Shown here: one piece after another, positions 1 to 12,800 of the stretch
How the letters are laid out: each line of letters starts with the position of its first letter
Position numbering within the stretch: position 1 is the stretch's first letter
Assembly (NCBI GenBank): GCA_964023275.1
Contig: OZ029929.1
Coordinates: 11,927,483-11,991,482, forward strand
Direction of reading: 5' to 3'
Source: Norana najaformis
Lineage: Eukaryota; Annelida; Clitellata; Crassiclitellata; Hormogastridae
DNA length: 64,000 nucleotides
Position numbers and translations under genes: made by a program
Notes under the pieces: model-generated
The model's database searches: none
What the model was told of the DNA's origin: nothing
Seen by the model: only the letters and a program-made list of their open reading frames with translations

Positions 1-165
1 TGTTCAAAAGGTCACACTGGCACCATGATAAATTGCACACAAAATACAAACCCTTATTATTATTAATTATTTACTAATTATTTATTTACTGTAGAACTTA
101 CTCAAGGTCAATAAATTCAAATCTGAGGTGTGAGACAGAATATCAGTCTGAACTCGTAGACTTAC

Positions 166-1767
166 TCGAGGGCATCAAGAAGGCGTTGAGGTTCCACTGG
201 GGGAGGGTAGGTCTGTTCCTCGATGAACTGGCGCTCACAGTTGGCATAAGCGGTTGAAACATGAAGAAAGCATTCAAGATGCTTCATCTTCTTGCACAGG
301 TTCACCATCTTATGAACCGCCATCACGTTCATCTCCACCGCAACCCTAAAACAACAATCAACGAATCAACTAATCAGCCGGAAAATCCACTGAATGCTCC
401 ATCAACTGATCCAATGCTCAGCGAGTCAGTCAGTCGAATAAACAATCCATAATCACAGAATGCAACCTTGTTATATGACCAGTCAATCAACTGATCAGTT
501 TTACAATATCTTCAAGGACTAATTAGTAAACATTACATGTTCTTAACAGCACATTACATAATGTCACTGGAAATACATGTTTCTGAGATAATTTCCTTGC
601 TTCTGTAAGGGTAGAACACTGAAGAATAATGTTATGCATGCAAGGTCAGTAAATGTGAATCCGAAGTGCGAGACAAAAGCGCACAAATAGCTAGTCCAGC
701 ATTGTTGTACAGAGCCTACTCAGCAGGCTCGAAGCTGCAACTGATAGGATTTACAGATCCAATGTTATTTCAGGGTTGGCTCATCTGAATCTACTAAAAG
801 ACCACGTCAACAGGTCCATCAGATCATGACTTTATTTTCACTGTGGTGCTGCATAAACAGTGGGACGTGGTGGTGTAGTGGTATGGTCGTTGCCTCATAA
901 CCAGAGGGTCGCAGTTTCGAATCTGTCTCGAACCACTTTGTAACGACCTTGGACAGGTTGCTTGCCCACAGTTGTCTGTGAGGAAGGCAATGGGAAACCG
1001 CCTCACTCATCTCATCCCCGGGTGGCAGAAAAGCCAATGGACCTGCCTTCAAGCAGAGAACTCATCATCATCATCATCATCACTGCAAAATGTAAGAAAA
1101 TACCAAACTGAATAAACATAAAATAAAAACTAAAAATAAATGGGTACCTGAGAGGTTCGTCAAACCGGACCGTTGCCGCACTGTTGAAGACGATGTGAAT
1201 GTTGTTCTCAAGGGTCCTTTGATCCAAGTCACTCAGGCCGAGCTCATTCTCAAGCACGTCTCCCGACACAGCGATCACCTTCTCTACAAAGTTTGGCTGA
1301 TCGTTGTGCAAGTTGTCGAAGAGCTACAAGCGAAAACAGATATAAACCAGATGCTGGCATTTACGGCAAAGGAAATGAGCGCATCTCCTATGTTGCATTA
1401 AATGACACGACCACTTAACTTCTACTTTACTGTGGAGAACCTCTCCAGAGCTGAACCTTAAAAAAGCAAATTTACACATTTTGCAACTATATCACCCATA
1501 TAAAAAACTGGCACTTAATAAAGTGGTCATTAAATCTCGAAGAAAAACTTTCTTTTACATTATTTGAATTCCACTTACTGGTTCCTGTAGCATTTTCGTA
1601 AGACGTTCAGCTGCGCTTAAGCCCTTTCTCGGTCGGATGAGGCAGTAGACTGTCTTCACCCCAGAACATGACCTCAGGAGTTTCTCAATCAGAACCTTCC
1701 CAATAAATCCAGTTCCTCCCGTCACAAGGACGTTCTTGCCAGAGTAGAATTCGGGAATGGACGACAT
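166..1767 (-). CDS. Fatty acyl-CoA reductase, N-terminal three coding exons (gene runs off the left edge)
   Basis: Three coding exons on the minus strand: 1579-1767, 1148-1323 and 166-345, joined by GT/AG introns with compatible phases (0, then a split AG/G arginine codon). The ATG at 1767 gives [20 protein letters not shown], the usual start of animal FAR1/FAR2-type enzymes, with the Rossmann NAD(P)-binding TGGTGFIG at residues 16-23. Exon 2 carries the SDR-like [13 protein letters not shown] segment. Exon 3 carries HVSTAYANC and the [15 protein letters not shown] region, both hallmarks of the family. The YxxxK catalytic motif and the C-terminal FAR domain would lie beyond position 166. Known family role: NADPH-dependent reduction of fatty acyl-CoA to fatty alcohol for ether lipids or waxes, at the peroxisome or ER membrane. 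The frame stays open upstream to 1905, but a splice-acceptor-like sequence ending near 1788 suggests a 5' UTR exon junction just before the ATG. No defects seen. Confidence 0.93.
864..1085 (+). repeat. tRNA-derived SINE with (ATC)n tail, in a FAR intron
   Basis: A tRNA-like head with an A box (TGGTGTAGTGG) and a B box around GTTTCGAATC is followed by a body containing GTCTGTGAGGAAGGCAATGG and ending in a short (ATC)n run. A second copy with the same order of blocks lies at 23515-23830. The copy sits in FAR intron 2 in antisense orientation to the gene. Confidence 0.8.
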
Positions 1768-1799
1768 GACTTCTGGCGACTGCATCATCAAAGTGTGCC

Positions 1800-2225
1800 A
1801 AATGGCTAAAAAATTAACAGCAAAATTTATGCTACACTTGTCAAATGAGACATCTGTGCTGTTAAACATCTTTAAAAAACTGCATAAATTTCTGGATACA
1901 AACAAACATATACTTACACCACACCTAAATTATGCATATTACACTACCCCTTGCAGCTTTTTAACAGTGCAAAATGAAACAACTTTAAGTTTCATGGATT
2001 TTTTGCACCATGCTTATTGCAAGATGCTTATGTCCAGTTCCCTCATCAGAAGGCAACAAGGCACATTTGAAACAATCAATTACAAAATTATCTGCAGTTG
2101 CGAATCCATCAGGCAAACATGTAGGTTACAGATCAGCTTACTTTCCATCAAATTAAATGTAAATGTCTTGGTTTTATATAGCGACTGTATGGCCTCGACC
2201 CTGCTCATTTTGCAATGAATTTATA
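1800..2225. other. Upstream of FAR coding start; no second gene seen
   Basis: An AT-rich stretch upstream of the FAR start. The open plus-strand frame at 1757-2218 overlaps FAR exon 1 and has no recognisable domain. The stretch probably contains 5' UTR and intron or promoter sequence, but no promoter element can be pinned down. Confidence 0.4.
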
Positions 2226-2400
2226 GGGCGAGACCCTTCACCACCACTGCCCGTTTGAATGGGCTCCACGCCATTTAAGGTCCCCATGCACGGACCGTAC
2301 TAGCCCGAGATTTAAATCTCTGAAATAAGCCATGACCGGGACGCGAACCGGGGATCTTCACGCACAGAGGCTCCTTGGCGCACGCAATCTATCCCTCAAA
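2225..2400 (-). repeat. tRNA-like SINE remnant
   Basis: On the minus strand a block with a B-box-like CCCGGTTCGCGTCCCGG follows GCGTGCGCCAAGGAGCCTCT, typical of a tRNA-derived head. A shorter related piece (the CGTGCTAGTCCCGGATTTAA segment) occurs near 4830. It is not a functional tRNA: no cloverleaf could be assembled. Confidence 0.5.
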
Positions 2401-3070
2401 TCTCTCTCTCACTTACTGATGTAGCTAAATAGGCCAGTACTTATGAACCGGATGCAGTCACTGCTTATCCTCAGTTCACAAATGCCTGCCAAATTTGTAT
2501 GAAATAGACCTTGATACAGAGTATAGCGTGCAGCTCTACACATTTAAAACCGGCGCTACATAAATTCAATTCCTTGCGAAAACGACACTCAAAAGGATCA
2601 TGACGGTTGTCATGGTAACATAATCACTGTATACATGCCCACGATACAACTGCTCTACTGACTAATCACAATCGCGTCAGATTTCTGTTAAATTTTCACC
2701 TTTTTTGATAATTTTAATTAAAATATTGATAAATATATCTTACTACGCTCAATGCACGCCGGGAAAGGGTATACCACGTGACTTAAGCCTATAAATAGAA
2801 TGGTTTGCGATTGGTTGCTTTAAAATCAGGAGATGGAGACAGATCCATGCGCCACATTTTAGACGACTTAATTTGAAATGATAGTATAAAAGGTCATTTT
2901 CTAGTTAATAATTGTTAAATGTAAATCTGTTTACTTTTAGGGTTTTATAATAAATTAGATAGCCTAAGACTCAATGTGTATGAAATGATTAAATCTGTGT
3001 TACGTGATTGCCAATTTTATGTGGCATTTACACAGCTTGCGGCGTTATAGGTCAGTTTTACCCGAGCACA

Positions 3071-3127
3071 GTATTATCAAAGATCTTAGAGTCGTAGAGT
3101 CTACGACTCTAAGATCTTTGGTATTAT
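3071..3127. repeat. Perfect 43-bp palindrome flanked by 7-bp direct repeats
   Basis: The 21-nt arms (3078-3098 and 3100-3120) are exact reverse complements around a single G at 3099. GTATTAT occurs immediately on both sides (3071-3077 and 3121-3127), as a target-site duplication would. A 15-nt piece of the arm (CAAAGATCTTAGAGT) recurs near 45722 at the edge of a larger repeat. Confidence 0.9.
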
Positions 3128-3134
3128 GGTAGGC

Positions 3135-3720
3135 TAATTATTATTATTATTATTATTATTACTACTATTATTATTATTATTATTAATATTATTATTATTA
3201 AACAGACATTTACAACGCGCGCAATTAACAACAGCGTCAAAGGCGCGTGCAACGACCCTAAAAAAGTCCTATCGAGTAATATCATGGTTTATGGATCAAT
3301 AGGAATTCACAGAAATCGAGGCAGACCTATTAAACATGTAAGTTTTAAGTTTCTTTTTAAAACTTGTTATTGGAAGAGTGTTATCTTTGATGGTAGTCCG
3401 TAAGGCATTCCACACTGTGGGGCAAGAGTAACAAAATCCACGAGAGCCAAATCCAGTGTAAATCTTTGGAACTGTGAGATTTCGAATGCTTGCAGAACGT
3501 AAGCAAGATCGACCATGAACTGTCGCAACCGGAATGTGGAACCTGGATAGGTAGGATGGAGCCAGTCCATGCTGGCATTTGTACGCAATCATAGTTAGTT
3601 TATAGTCGACTCTTTGTGGGAAAGACAGCCAATGTAATTGCTGTCTCATCAGATCTGACACACTGGCTGAACTTGGCAGACTGAGATCTTAACTAGCTCT
3701 GATGAAAGGAATGATTTGAT
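3135..3720 (-). mobile_element. LINE 3' end with reverse-transcriptase C-terminal remnant
   Basis: A 121-codon open frame at 3296-3661 (minus) reads LHWLSFPQRVDYKLTMIAYK, then HGLAPSYLS, GRSCLRSAS, PTVWNALR and FKKKLKTYMFN. These are the conserved blocks after the reverse transcriptase of CR1/L2/RTE-like non-LTR retrotransposons. Downstream on the minus strand comes a short 3' UTR and an (AAT)n tract (3135-3195). The copy is 5'-truncated; no RT core or endonuclease is present. Confidence 0.8.
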
Positions 3721-4980
3721 TTTATAAGCATATCCCTCATACGACTCCTGTGCTTAAACTGCACTCTGTGATATCTTCGCATGCTTGGCTAGTTTTATGT
3801 TGGACACGAATGTTAACAATGACGCAGGATTTGAATTCTGTTCAAGTTACTTCAGCTATTATTAATACCTGAGCTAACTGGTAAAGGAGGCGCCGAATGG
3901 TACTATGGGGTCTTTCACTATTAAGTTGTTGGTATATGGGAAAACAACACGTGGAACATTTCTCGCAAGTAAACATACAATTATCCGCAGTATAATTTTG
4001 GATACTTTGTTGGTTGTTTTGCTTTAATTTGCTTGTATAGCCCCCCGTAGGAGCGTTCAGAAATTGCGCTTGCCGCGCATATTTCAGAGCGACAGTGCTG
4101 GGTATTGGGTATAGTTTTCAACTAGTAATAACCACGCCTCGGATAAACCTTATCGGATATGGTACTGCCACTGCGCAAAGCTAATCAAAACCCATTTCCG
4201 GTAATATAAATAAATGTGAATTTAAGTGAAGTTCGGGTGTCACATTGCATACGTTGCAAAGTACTATAAATTTATTTTACATTTAAATAGATGCTGTAAC
4301 ATCATGAGCACATTTCGCTTAAATTAATTTTAAAAAATAAATTAAATCATGTGAGAGAAAAATTTAGTCTTCAAAAACTTGACGTGATAAGATTTTTAAT
4401 TTTTTACGCTGCAACATTTTTCAACGAATTTGTTCCCTAGGTGGCAGTGCTCGTGACATCACACCAGTTTCAGAGAACTAATTATCCTGCAAACTGCACC
4501 AGGGCTGCGAATTATTGTCCGTTTATTTACAGGAATGTCAACAAAAAAATAGCATTTGTGTTAAAATTTTAAATTGTAAATGCAAGTCATGTCTATGACA
4601 TGCAAAACTAAGAGCCACATTGCTGTTACTGGATTTTTCCAATAATACAAAATGAGAGTCTGTGGTTCTCGGACAAATCTTGCAATTGGAATATTATAGT
4701 CTACAACTAGTAGCACTGGCATAATTTGTTAGATTCTCAAGTGTTGTAACTGTCTAGTGTAAGAAAGTAAGTGTAAATGTGTCGCGTTTTTCTACAGCGA
4801 TATGACATTTAAAATCTCAGTGTCGAACCGTGCTAGTCCCGGATTTAAATCTCTCAATTAAACATTTCATATTAGAAATTTAGTTGTGCATTTAAGTTAT
4901 GCTCTCTTCAAAGCGTTTTAAACTTTCCAACAGGTGTTCATCATTGACCTTAGCGAGATTACCAGTCGCACAAAAACCTT
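3720..4980. other. Stretch without a recognised gene
   Basis: AT-rich sequence with stops in all frames. No domain, RNA gene or clear repeat was recognised beyond a fragment of the 2225-2400 SINE family near 4830. Confidence 0.4.
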
Positions 4981-4984
4981 TAAA

Positions 4985-5215
4985 CTAATGACAGTTATCA
5001 TGTATAAAGCCGGATTTTGGCAGTCCAATTTCAAATACCACCCACCATTGCCGTCTGACTGTTTGTCTGCCTGCCTGACTCTTGGATCTTGACCTGGAAC
5101 CGAACCCTTCTTGCCTATCGATTTTCTCTTGACTGTGAATAAGCTGGTTCCCGCGATTCAGCTTTAGTTGCACGCTGTATAAATATCGAGTTTAGGATTA
5201 CGAGTCCTTGGGCAG
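4985..5215 (+). mobile_element. LINE 3' tail, (ACGATT) family
   Basis: Contains the family's conserved 3' blocks in order: GCCTGCCTGACTCTTGGATC, CTTGACCTGGAACCGAACCC, GTGAATAAGCTGGTTCCCGC, a CGCTGTA..AAAT.TCGAG block and a short GGATTACGAG end. The same blocks recur at least ten times in the window in both orientations. Longer copies (for example 16425-16870) carry RT C-terminal code upstream, which identifies this as a LINE 3' UTR rather than a free SINE. Confidence 0.75.
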
Positions 5216-7080
5216 CGCTGATCGTTATTGTAATATGGTGTAATCGGTATTGATATCTTGTCTGTGGTACAGGAACTCTATCTGAGTTTCCCACTGATTA
5301 CGTCGTTGTACAAAATGGCGGATAAAATTGACATGCGGGTGAGACTTTCTGTTGAAAAAATCACAAACGGTTAAAATTAGTTGATTCAGTCGTATAAAAA
5401 CAACAACTATATTACTGCATGCACTAAGTGTTTAAAAGAGGTTTGATTTTTGTTGAAATAATGGACTGGTCTGTTGAAATAATCGACTGGTCTGTTGTCG
5501 AATATCAGTTTACTTACTTCCTTGTGCATATTTACTAACATAGATGTTTTCCTTGTAATGTAAACAAAGTTTTTTTTAGATATGGGCAGTACTTCAAAGC
5601 TTCTGCGGCGTAATTCAGATTAATAGGCACACATAGATTAGTTTTGTTCGTCCTTTGACAAACATTTGTTCGGAATTAATTATAAAACTGTTTAAAAAAT
5701 TTTTGAGTGTAAAAACATCATGAATTGTTTGCAGCAATTGATTGAGTGATTGCTTGCTTGCTTGATTGATTGAATGATTGAATGATTGTATTAAAACTTA
5801 GAAAAGGTTACAGATACAGACATATTCGTAATAAACATATTTTCCTCGGGCCAGCAAAGACTTGCTCAAATCTTATATTTATATTTTTATCTTGATAAAC
5901 ACTTGCTTCTCGTGATAATAAATGGATCTGGACAAATTGGCTTTTTATTGCCTAAATTAATGCATACAACTTCCCCTACTTCGCTGAAGCCAACAGCATC
6001 TTATAACCTCTCCTAGTCTACCCCGCAGATCAAATTGTGACCATTGAATGCTCTTACTTAACTCTTACAAAACTGTTGAACTTTATAAAGATAAAGTCTT
6101 ATTTCAATTAATCTCAACCATTTAGTCGTCCTTCTCTCACAATTGGTCAGCATCATCGACTTTATGCTTGGTCATTTGATAATGGCGCTTAAAAATTGCA
6201 AACATAATAACAATATTACTTAAAGAGAAACTGTTGTAAAAATCATAATCCGTTGGAGAAGCCAGGTCAAAATCCATGAGCGGAGCTAGAATCCTGAAAT
6301 CTGCTGAGAGGGTAATCTTATGTAATCTAATGACTTCATAATTCCCTATAGGCATCAATCAGTCTTTTTTTTGTGATGCCAATAAAAAGTGAGTTACGTT
6401 AATCAAGCCTGCTGGAAACCAAAGCATTAGCTAATGGAATTAAGAAATATGATGCAAAACAGATCTGATTCTCCTAATATCGCGTAGTTGAAATTGAGCT
6501 GATTTGCATATGGCGCCAACATGTTTAGAAAATGACAAAGTAGATTAAAATATTACGCCTAGATTGCGTGGGCATCCAATACGACTGACATGCAAGCCGC
6601 CAAATTGAAACGTGTGAGGATATGCTGGCACTAAATAGTGCTTACGGCTGAAAAAATGTTAGAAACCAGTGTTGATTCTTGTAACTTGTGTGGGGCCATG
6701 TTATTGCATTTATATAGGGCCATTAAGAAAACTGTGTTTTTTATATGTTTACACTGTACATTACTTCTGATTCATCTCAAAGTCGAAATCTTAATAACAA
6801 TAAATGTAGAAGCTCTGGATTTTGTTGTATCTTGGATTGTTTAGAATTTCGGGGAAACCGATTAGTTAAATTGATTTTTGCCTAGTCGCTGATGTGCCTG
6901 TTATGCTGGTCTAATATTTTCAGTAAAAAAAAGGGGTTAAGGGCTGTAAAACACATCATGCAGATAACCAGTTGCATATTAAGTTACGCAGTTTTATTTA
7001 CTAAAGACTACTGTTTAAATGAACCGACACTTCTACATCTTCAACACGACTAACATAGTAGAACATGAGCTAGGCCGCAA
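5215..7080. other. Stretch without a recognised gene; (TTGA)n microsatellite
   Basis: AT-rich non-coding sequence. A degenerate (TTGA/TTGC)n microsatellite lies at about 5738-5792. The longest open frames (73 and 68 codons) show no domain and are what AT-rich chance would give. Confidence 0.4.
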
Positions 7081-7084
7081 TACT

Positions 7085-9540
7085 ACACTGAAGTGCGGAC
7101 GTCCGCAAAGAAGACCGTCAAATGCGGACTATTGCGGACAAGCGCTTGAAGACCATTTTGTTCCGCAATGGCTCTGGGTTGTCCGGCCGGGAACGTCTCT
7201 GATAATTGTATCTTGAAGTGACGTTTTGTATGTTGTTGATTTCGATTACGAAGGAAAAGCAGAGGTCCAAAGTGGGTCAATTTTTGCTGACGTTCTTTAT
7301 GAACAATCACAAAATAAACAGCACATGCCCCAAATGTTAGGCTACTGTCCACGCGGCATAGGCCACGGCGAAAACAATTATAGGAACATCACGCCCAATC
7401 ATTCAGTACAAAATGAGCAGGGTTGAGACCAGCGGCGTTCGCCAAAGAAAAACGTGTATTTTGCATGTTCTCCCGTTTGGCTAGTTAAAGCAGGTCATAG
7501 ATACTCCAAATACCCATTCGAATGGCCAGCGATTGTGAAGAATCTCACCCCATGAATTCATTGGAAAATGAGCAGGGTCGACGCAATGGGTCGCTATTAA
7601 ACCGCGTATAGATTATATTTACATTTTGCTTAAACTTAGAATCTCGGATCTGCTGATAATCTAATGCGTAGTTGAAATACAACGTATGGCCTACATATAC
7701 TCCATGTTCTGTTCATGATCACAAAATAAAACACAAAGAAGTCTTTCAGTTTATTAGTTCATCAATCGTTTAAGTTAATTATTCGCACATAAACAATTTA
7801 ACCAGGGTTTAGGAGATTTGGTTTGAGAAACATACAAAATACATATAACTATTTACTATGTTACAGATCCTAAGATATATAATTAAATGTTTAGTTGACT
7901 CATCTAATATCTAAAATGTGCTAATGTAAGGTTAGTAGGCCTACTTATAACATTAATAGAATAATGCTACAAAGAAAGTCACATTTATAGCGAAAGTTCC
8001 ATTAATCACACTCGACGGATCGATTTTGTTTTGAGTCTCAAATTTACAGCTAAAGCATAATAAACATAAATCATAAAATAAACGAAAGAACTAATAAAAA
8101 TGTTTAGAATACACTACAGCTTAACTTCAGCAAACCCATGCGTTTAAGTATACCTTTCGTATGTTAAAAATTTAGCCTGTGTTTATTTGGTTGCAGATTA
8201 AAAACAATGAAAGGTGATAGTTTGAGCTTTTTTGTGAAACAGGCTGTATTAAATGACGCGTGGAAATTTGAAGCGCGCACAACTCAGGCGTGCACTTATG
8301 GACATGCGCAGTTCAGAATACTTTTTATGTGACAAAGAACATTCCATACAAGAAGAACTGATTACGATGAAAAGAAAAGAAACTTTCCTTAGTTTGTGGA
8401 GAAATATTATGCCACGTTATTTTGTAGAAGATATTAAAAGCAGCGTTTAACAGATGAGTGCAGTACAGGGTATGACATAGGGAAGCGACAGATACCTATC
8501 TTTGTATGTATGCATGCATCAAGATTCTTAATATAGCGCATTTTAAGTACATCACAAAAGCGTTGAAGCGGCGAAAATGCGGCCACATCATGGCCGCCGA
8601 ATGTTCTCTGTCGTAAATCTTGTCTCTCTGTAAGCGAAGTCATTGTAGCTTTAAACAAATTAAATCTTGCGAGCTTGGTGTTATTTCACACTTAATCATA
8701 TTCAGTGCACCGCTTGCATTTACCATCACCGTCAATGTATGGAGTTTATCCTGAGTTTCATGTAGGCAGTTAAAGCAATAGAAGAAGCATCAGGCATTAA
8801 AGAAAGACGAATTTAAGGAAAACCAAAACCCCAATTCCCATACATTATACACCCGCCACCCGAGACGTTTCTGTCTTCGCGATGAATCGGCTGGATCTGA
8901 ACAAACATAAATTCATAAAAGTTCTAAGTAACAAGGGAAAATCCTGAAACAAAATATATAAGGGCCGTCAAAAAAGGACGCAGACATCGAGGGATTGTGA
9001 GGGGTCACCCAGTTGCGGCCAAATGCTGAGAATGGGTGGGAATTTTGCCCAATCTAAATTTGGTGCATACATGTACAGTTATTTTACTTCATCCTGTGCA
9101 ATAAACACCAAGACAGCCAGCAAATTAGGTTGCGCTGATTCTAATTGGATTCCGTTTTCTAGATGTGGCAGCATAAATATACCCCAACCCGTAACACCGT
9201 TAGTTGTGCAAGATCAACATGATAGCCTATTCTATATCTTAGTATTCGGAGTGCGGACATCTGCAAAGAAGCAGTGAGGTGGGTATCATAATATCAAGTA
9301 TGGACAGTTGTGGGAAAGTGGAGAGGGTGTAAGACGAATAATAAGAAATTAGAAAATCCACGCTATCTCTAAAGAAGAACAGTCCCTTTAGTCAGCCTGA
9401 AAGGCAGCCAATATTAGCGATTTCGTTGGTTTAGCCTCTGCATATGAAGGCGGGTGACCAATACTCTCCCTCGTCGTCGGTTCTTGCCAGTGATAGCATA
9501 CAGTCAGTGTACTCCTAATAGCCGAGACCTAACGAATTAG
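7085..9540. repeat. Dispersed repeat of about 2.4 kb, copy 1
   Basis: Aligns collinearly with 27430-29890. Shared landmarks include the GGACGTCCGCAAAG-type start, the ATG.GCAGGGTCGA blocks (7560-7600 versus 27700-27870), CATGGCCGCCGAA (8590 versus 28815), CGATGAATCGGCTGGATCTG (8881 versus 29195) and the 3' GTGCGGACATCTGC plus GACGAATAATAAGA blocks (9250-9350 versus 29550-29710). A partial third copy of the last part lies at 24530-24900. The open frames inside are short and not conserved between copies. The class is unknown; it looks non-autonomous. Confidence 0.65.
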
Positions 9541-9871
9541 TTGCAAATATAGAATTAGTAGGCTACACTGTGTAGAAAGAATTTTGACACAATTTTCACA
9601 CAAGCAGTGCAATAATTACGCAGCTCAGATAAAGCGAAATTAATTGGCGAATACTAGTTCTCCCAGAGTCAGAAGAAATTTCATTTCTGCAACATTTAGC
9701 AACTTTCACAAAAGTTATTCTTAAGGCCTAAGGCTTATTGTCTTATCAAAGCAATTCTAATTCAAATTTTATTTCTAACTCTAAGTTTAGCTTAATAGGC
9801 TTTATCCAGTCTACTCTTATTCTATGATGAAGTCAAATGGGCCACGCGCGGTAAATACTGTAAAGAAATAC

Positions 9872-9877
9872 TTTATT
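9872..9877 (-). terminator. Polyadenylation signal of the BRICHOS gene
   Basis: AATAAA on the minus strand 8 nt after the stop codon of the BRICHOS gene (TAA at 9886-9888). It is the only canonical hexamer this close and would give a very short 3' UTR. Confidence 0.55.
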
Positions 9878-9885
9878 CTACGTTT

Positions 9886-12800
9886 TTATAGGCCTAGATG
9901 AGTTCGCAAAATTTTCTTACAGTTTGGAGTATCGCAGCTTGGGTACACCCAATAGGTAGAGATTCCTTTGCAGGTGTCCTTGGCCGTCTTGCTCAGAAGA
10001 GACGAATCCGGAATGGGTGTGTTGGCTGCATGGTAAACCACGGTGTATGTTGTGTTTAGTTTCTTAAAAGTACAAGCGAAATAATTAACAAAATAACAGC
10101 AAAACACTACTTCGTCAATGTGGCTCTTTCACTGTCTTCTTGTATTGAATATTACTTCACAGGCATAATTTCCGAAAAAAACATTACAAAATGATTCCCG
10201 TTGTATGCCATAGTCATTTCCAATCACTTCAATAAATCAACGGTGCCAAAATTCAAAGAAGTCTCGAAAGTCCTAGCAACGCTTTAAAAACAAAGCACTT
10301 TTTGGCAATTTGTAAAACATCGGAGCCCTTTTGAGATTTTCAGACTCCAATGCAATTGCAAGGAATTGTAAAGTCAGTTAGTCTACTTACACTTCATAAA
10401 TTAAAGTTTTTTATACGCCTAATACGAAAACAATTATCATTGTAATTTAATAAGATCGTAAAGTTGTCAATGAGTTTCTATTCGAGCTAACCTGAGCATT
10501 GATGTTCTGTAGTCAGGAACTAATACTGACCTTGATATAGACTTGACAAACGAATTACGAAACGTTCAACCTCAATGGGGCTTCTGACTTTTAGATGCCT
10601 GAGATAGCAGGCTCCTGTGTGGTGTTAATACAGTGTCCTGTAAGAGTGATTTCATACCCGAATGATTTTCTCATATAGCAAGTTGTTAAGATGCAAAGAA
10701 TTAAGACTTACCGTGATGTCTGATGGAGCGCTGACTTTTGATGGATCGGTTGCTATAGTTCTATTCAACGGAGCCACATAGCAATTCGTACCAGAACCCG
10801 ACTTGGTTTTCATTACTTGGATATCCTGTAAAAATACTTACGTACCGTTATAAATCGCAATCATACACTTGAGATTTCTACAGTGCTCAATTAAAGCTAC
10901 GTCGCTATACCCAACTTATTAATAGGCACTCAATCGAAAGCAGATTCGATAGGCAAGAAGCACCAAGAGCCGAAGATCAGACAGACAATTAGACGATTAA
11001 TTGGATGGCGTTGGAACTGGAGAGGGGTGCGAGATAAGGGGTAGAATTGGAATTAGGACATAGGATTTTTGGAAGAGCAGTGTTTCAGTGTTGAGTGACA
11101 GAGCTGCGCAGCGATTGCAAAAGGTGAAGTGTTGGTGAGTTCGTAGTTGGTCAGATATTTGTCGTAATTCTGGCAGAAGTTTATCCCAGAAGGGTGGATA
11201 CATTTAGATTCTAAAATTTACGCCGTTTCTTAATAGCTGAATATCACTTCAGTGCAACATTTACGCTAAACCTGCCCTACAGTTTTCGGGACACCTTATG
11301 GCGCATTCCAAACTTGACTTCTCTAATTCCCTTTGAATCTATTTAAATTAACCGTCTTCAACTCATCCAAAATTCACTTGCCCGAGCTGTCACTACAACA
11401 GCCAAGCATCGCCATATTGATCCTATCGTTAAATCACTCCATTGGCTAAAAATCCCCGATCGGATAAATTTCAAAGTTCTTTCTGCAACCTGTAAATCTC
11501 TGCAATACTGCCAAACAACTTCTTTCCCTTTGCCATCCAATCATCTCTCTCTACTCGTTCATCCTTTAACCTCACCCTTGGCCGTCCCCAGTAATTATGC
11601 GTCTAAAATTCTCTGACTGCACCTTGACTTTGGAACGATCTCCTCCTGAATTTCGCACATTCTCCTTTCCTTTATCCCTTCTGTCGTTCAAACCCCTCTA
11701 TCTATTACTTTTCATGCATTCTGTCAAAACTGAAGTCTCACCTTTTCAAAAAATTTAACTCTATTCCATTCAATACGCAGTCTTCCCATTTCTCTTAACC
11801 TAAACAAAGCCCACCGTAACAGTTCCTTCTCCATCCCCTCTTCTCTCTGGTCTTGGCAACCGAACTTTTTTCTGCCCATGGCATTTTTGCACAACCCCTC
11901 TGACTTGACGCAGTCCTCTTGAATAAGCTGGATCATTCAGCTCAACTTTAAAGTAGCACTTTAGAAATTTTCAAGATTACGATTACTAAATTATTACAAC
12001 AGTAATTATTTATTAATTTATCACACGCCGTTATCAACGCTAATATTCGGCGGCGAGATACTGGTAATTGCATGATTTGCTGCTGAAACGTAGAAAAGGC
12101 AACAGCAAACCAGCAATCCAACAATCGTAACTTCAAGACTTGACCACGAATGGATAATATAACAAGTTGCACACTATAAGCTCAGACGAATGGCCGATTC
12201 ATTCTTTGAAAAGACCGATTCACTGTACTACCAGAAGAATCATGAAACTCATGTATATTAAACACTTTCTACATGCCTTTACCGACTAGCGTAAAATGCT
12301 AAATGTGGCCGTAAAAGTTAGCAGAAATCTGTTCTAGGTGATGTAAATAAACATAGGATCAATGATCACTCTGAAGTCACTGAGTCTAGAGCGTAATCTT
12401 AAGTTTAACCTCACCTGAATTTTACTAAATTGCTGCTAAGCTGCACGATTTTCCTGCCTATGTTACCAAATACATCTGTGAATCAAATCATAACGTTGGC
12501 TACTGGTACATCACAAAGTAGTAATGAGATAAGATTAGGTTAAAGGTTTTTGATGATGTCACTCACCCGATTGAAGTCATCGACAACCCATATCTCATAA
12601 TCTGGATTGATGGCATGGTACTGAACGATGTTGGTGTTCAGGTCACTTGTCACGTCTTCTTTGGTGTTCTCGTTTCGATTGTAAGAGAACTGAATACATT
12701 ACAAATATTATTAAATCCTAAATAGCAAACTACTTGTAGCATATTATCAGTTCAACTTGTTTAGTCACTTCACAACTATAAATATAATATAGACCTATCA

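Noticed and set aside
1757-2218. Plus-strand open frame of 153 codons
   Set aside because: It overlaps FAR exon 1 antisense, has no domain, and continues into AT-rich non-coding sequence.
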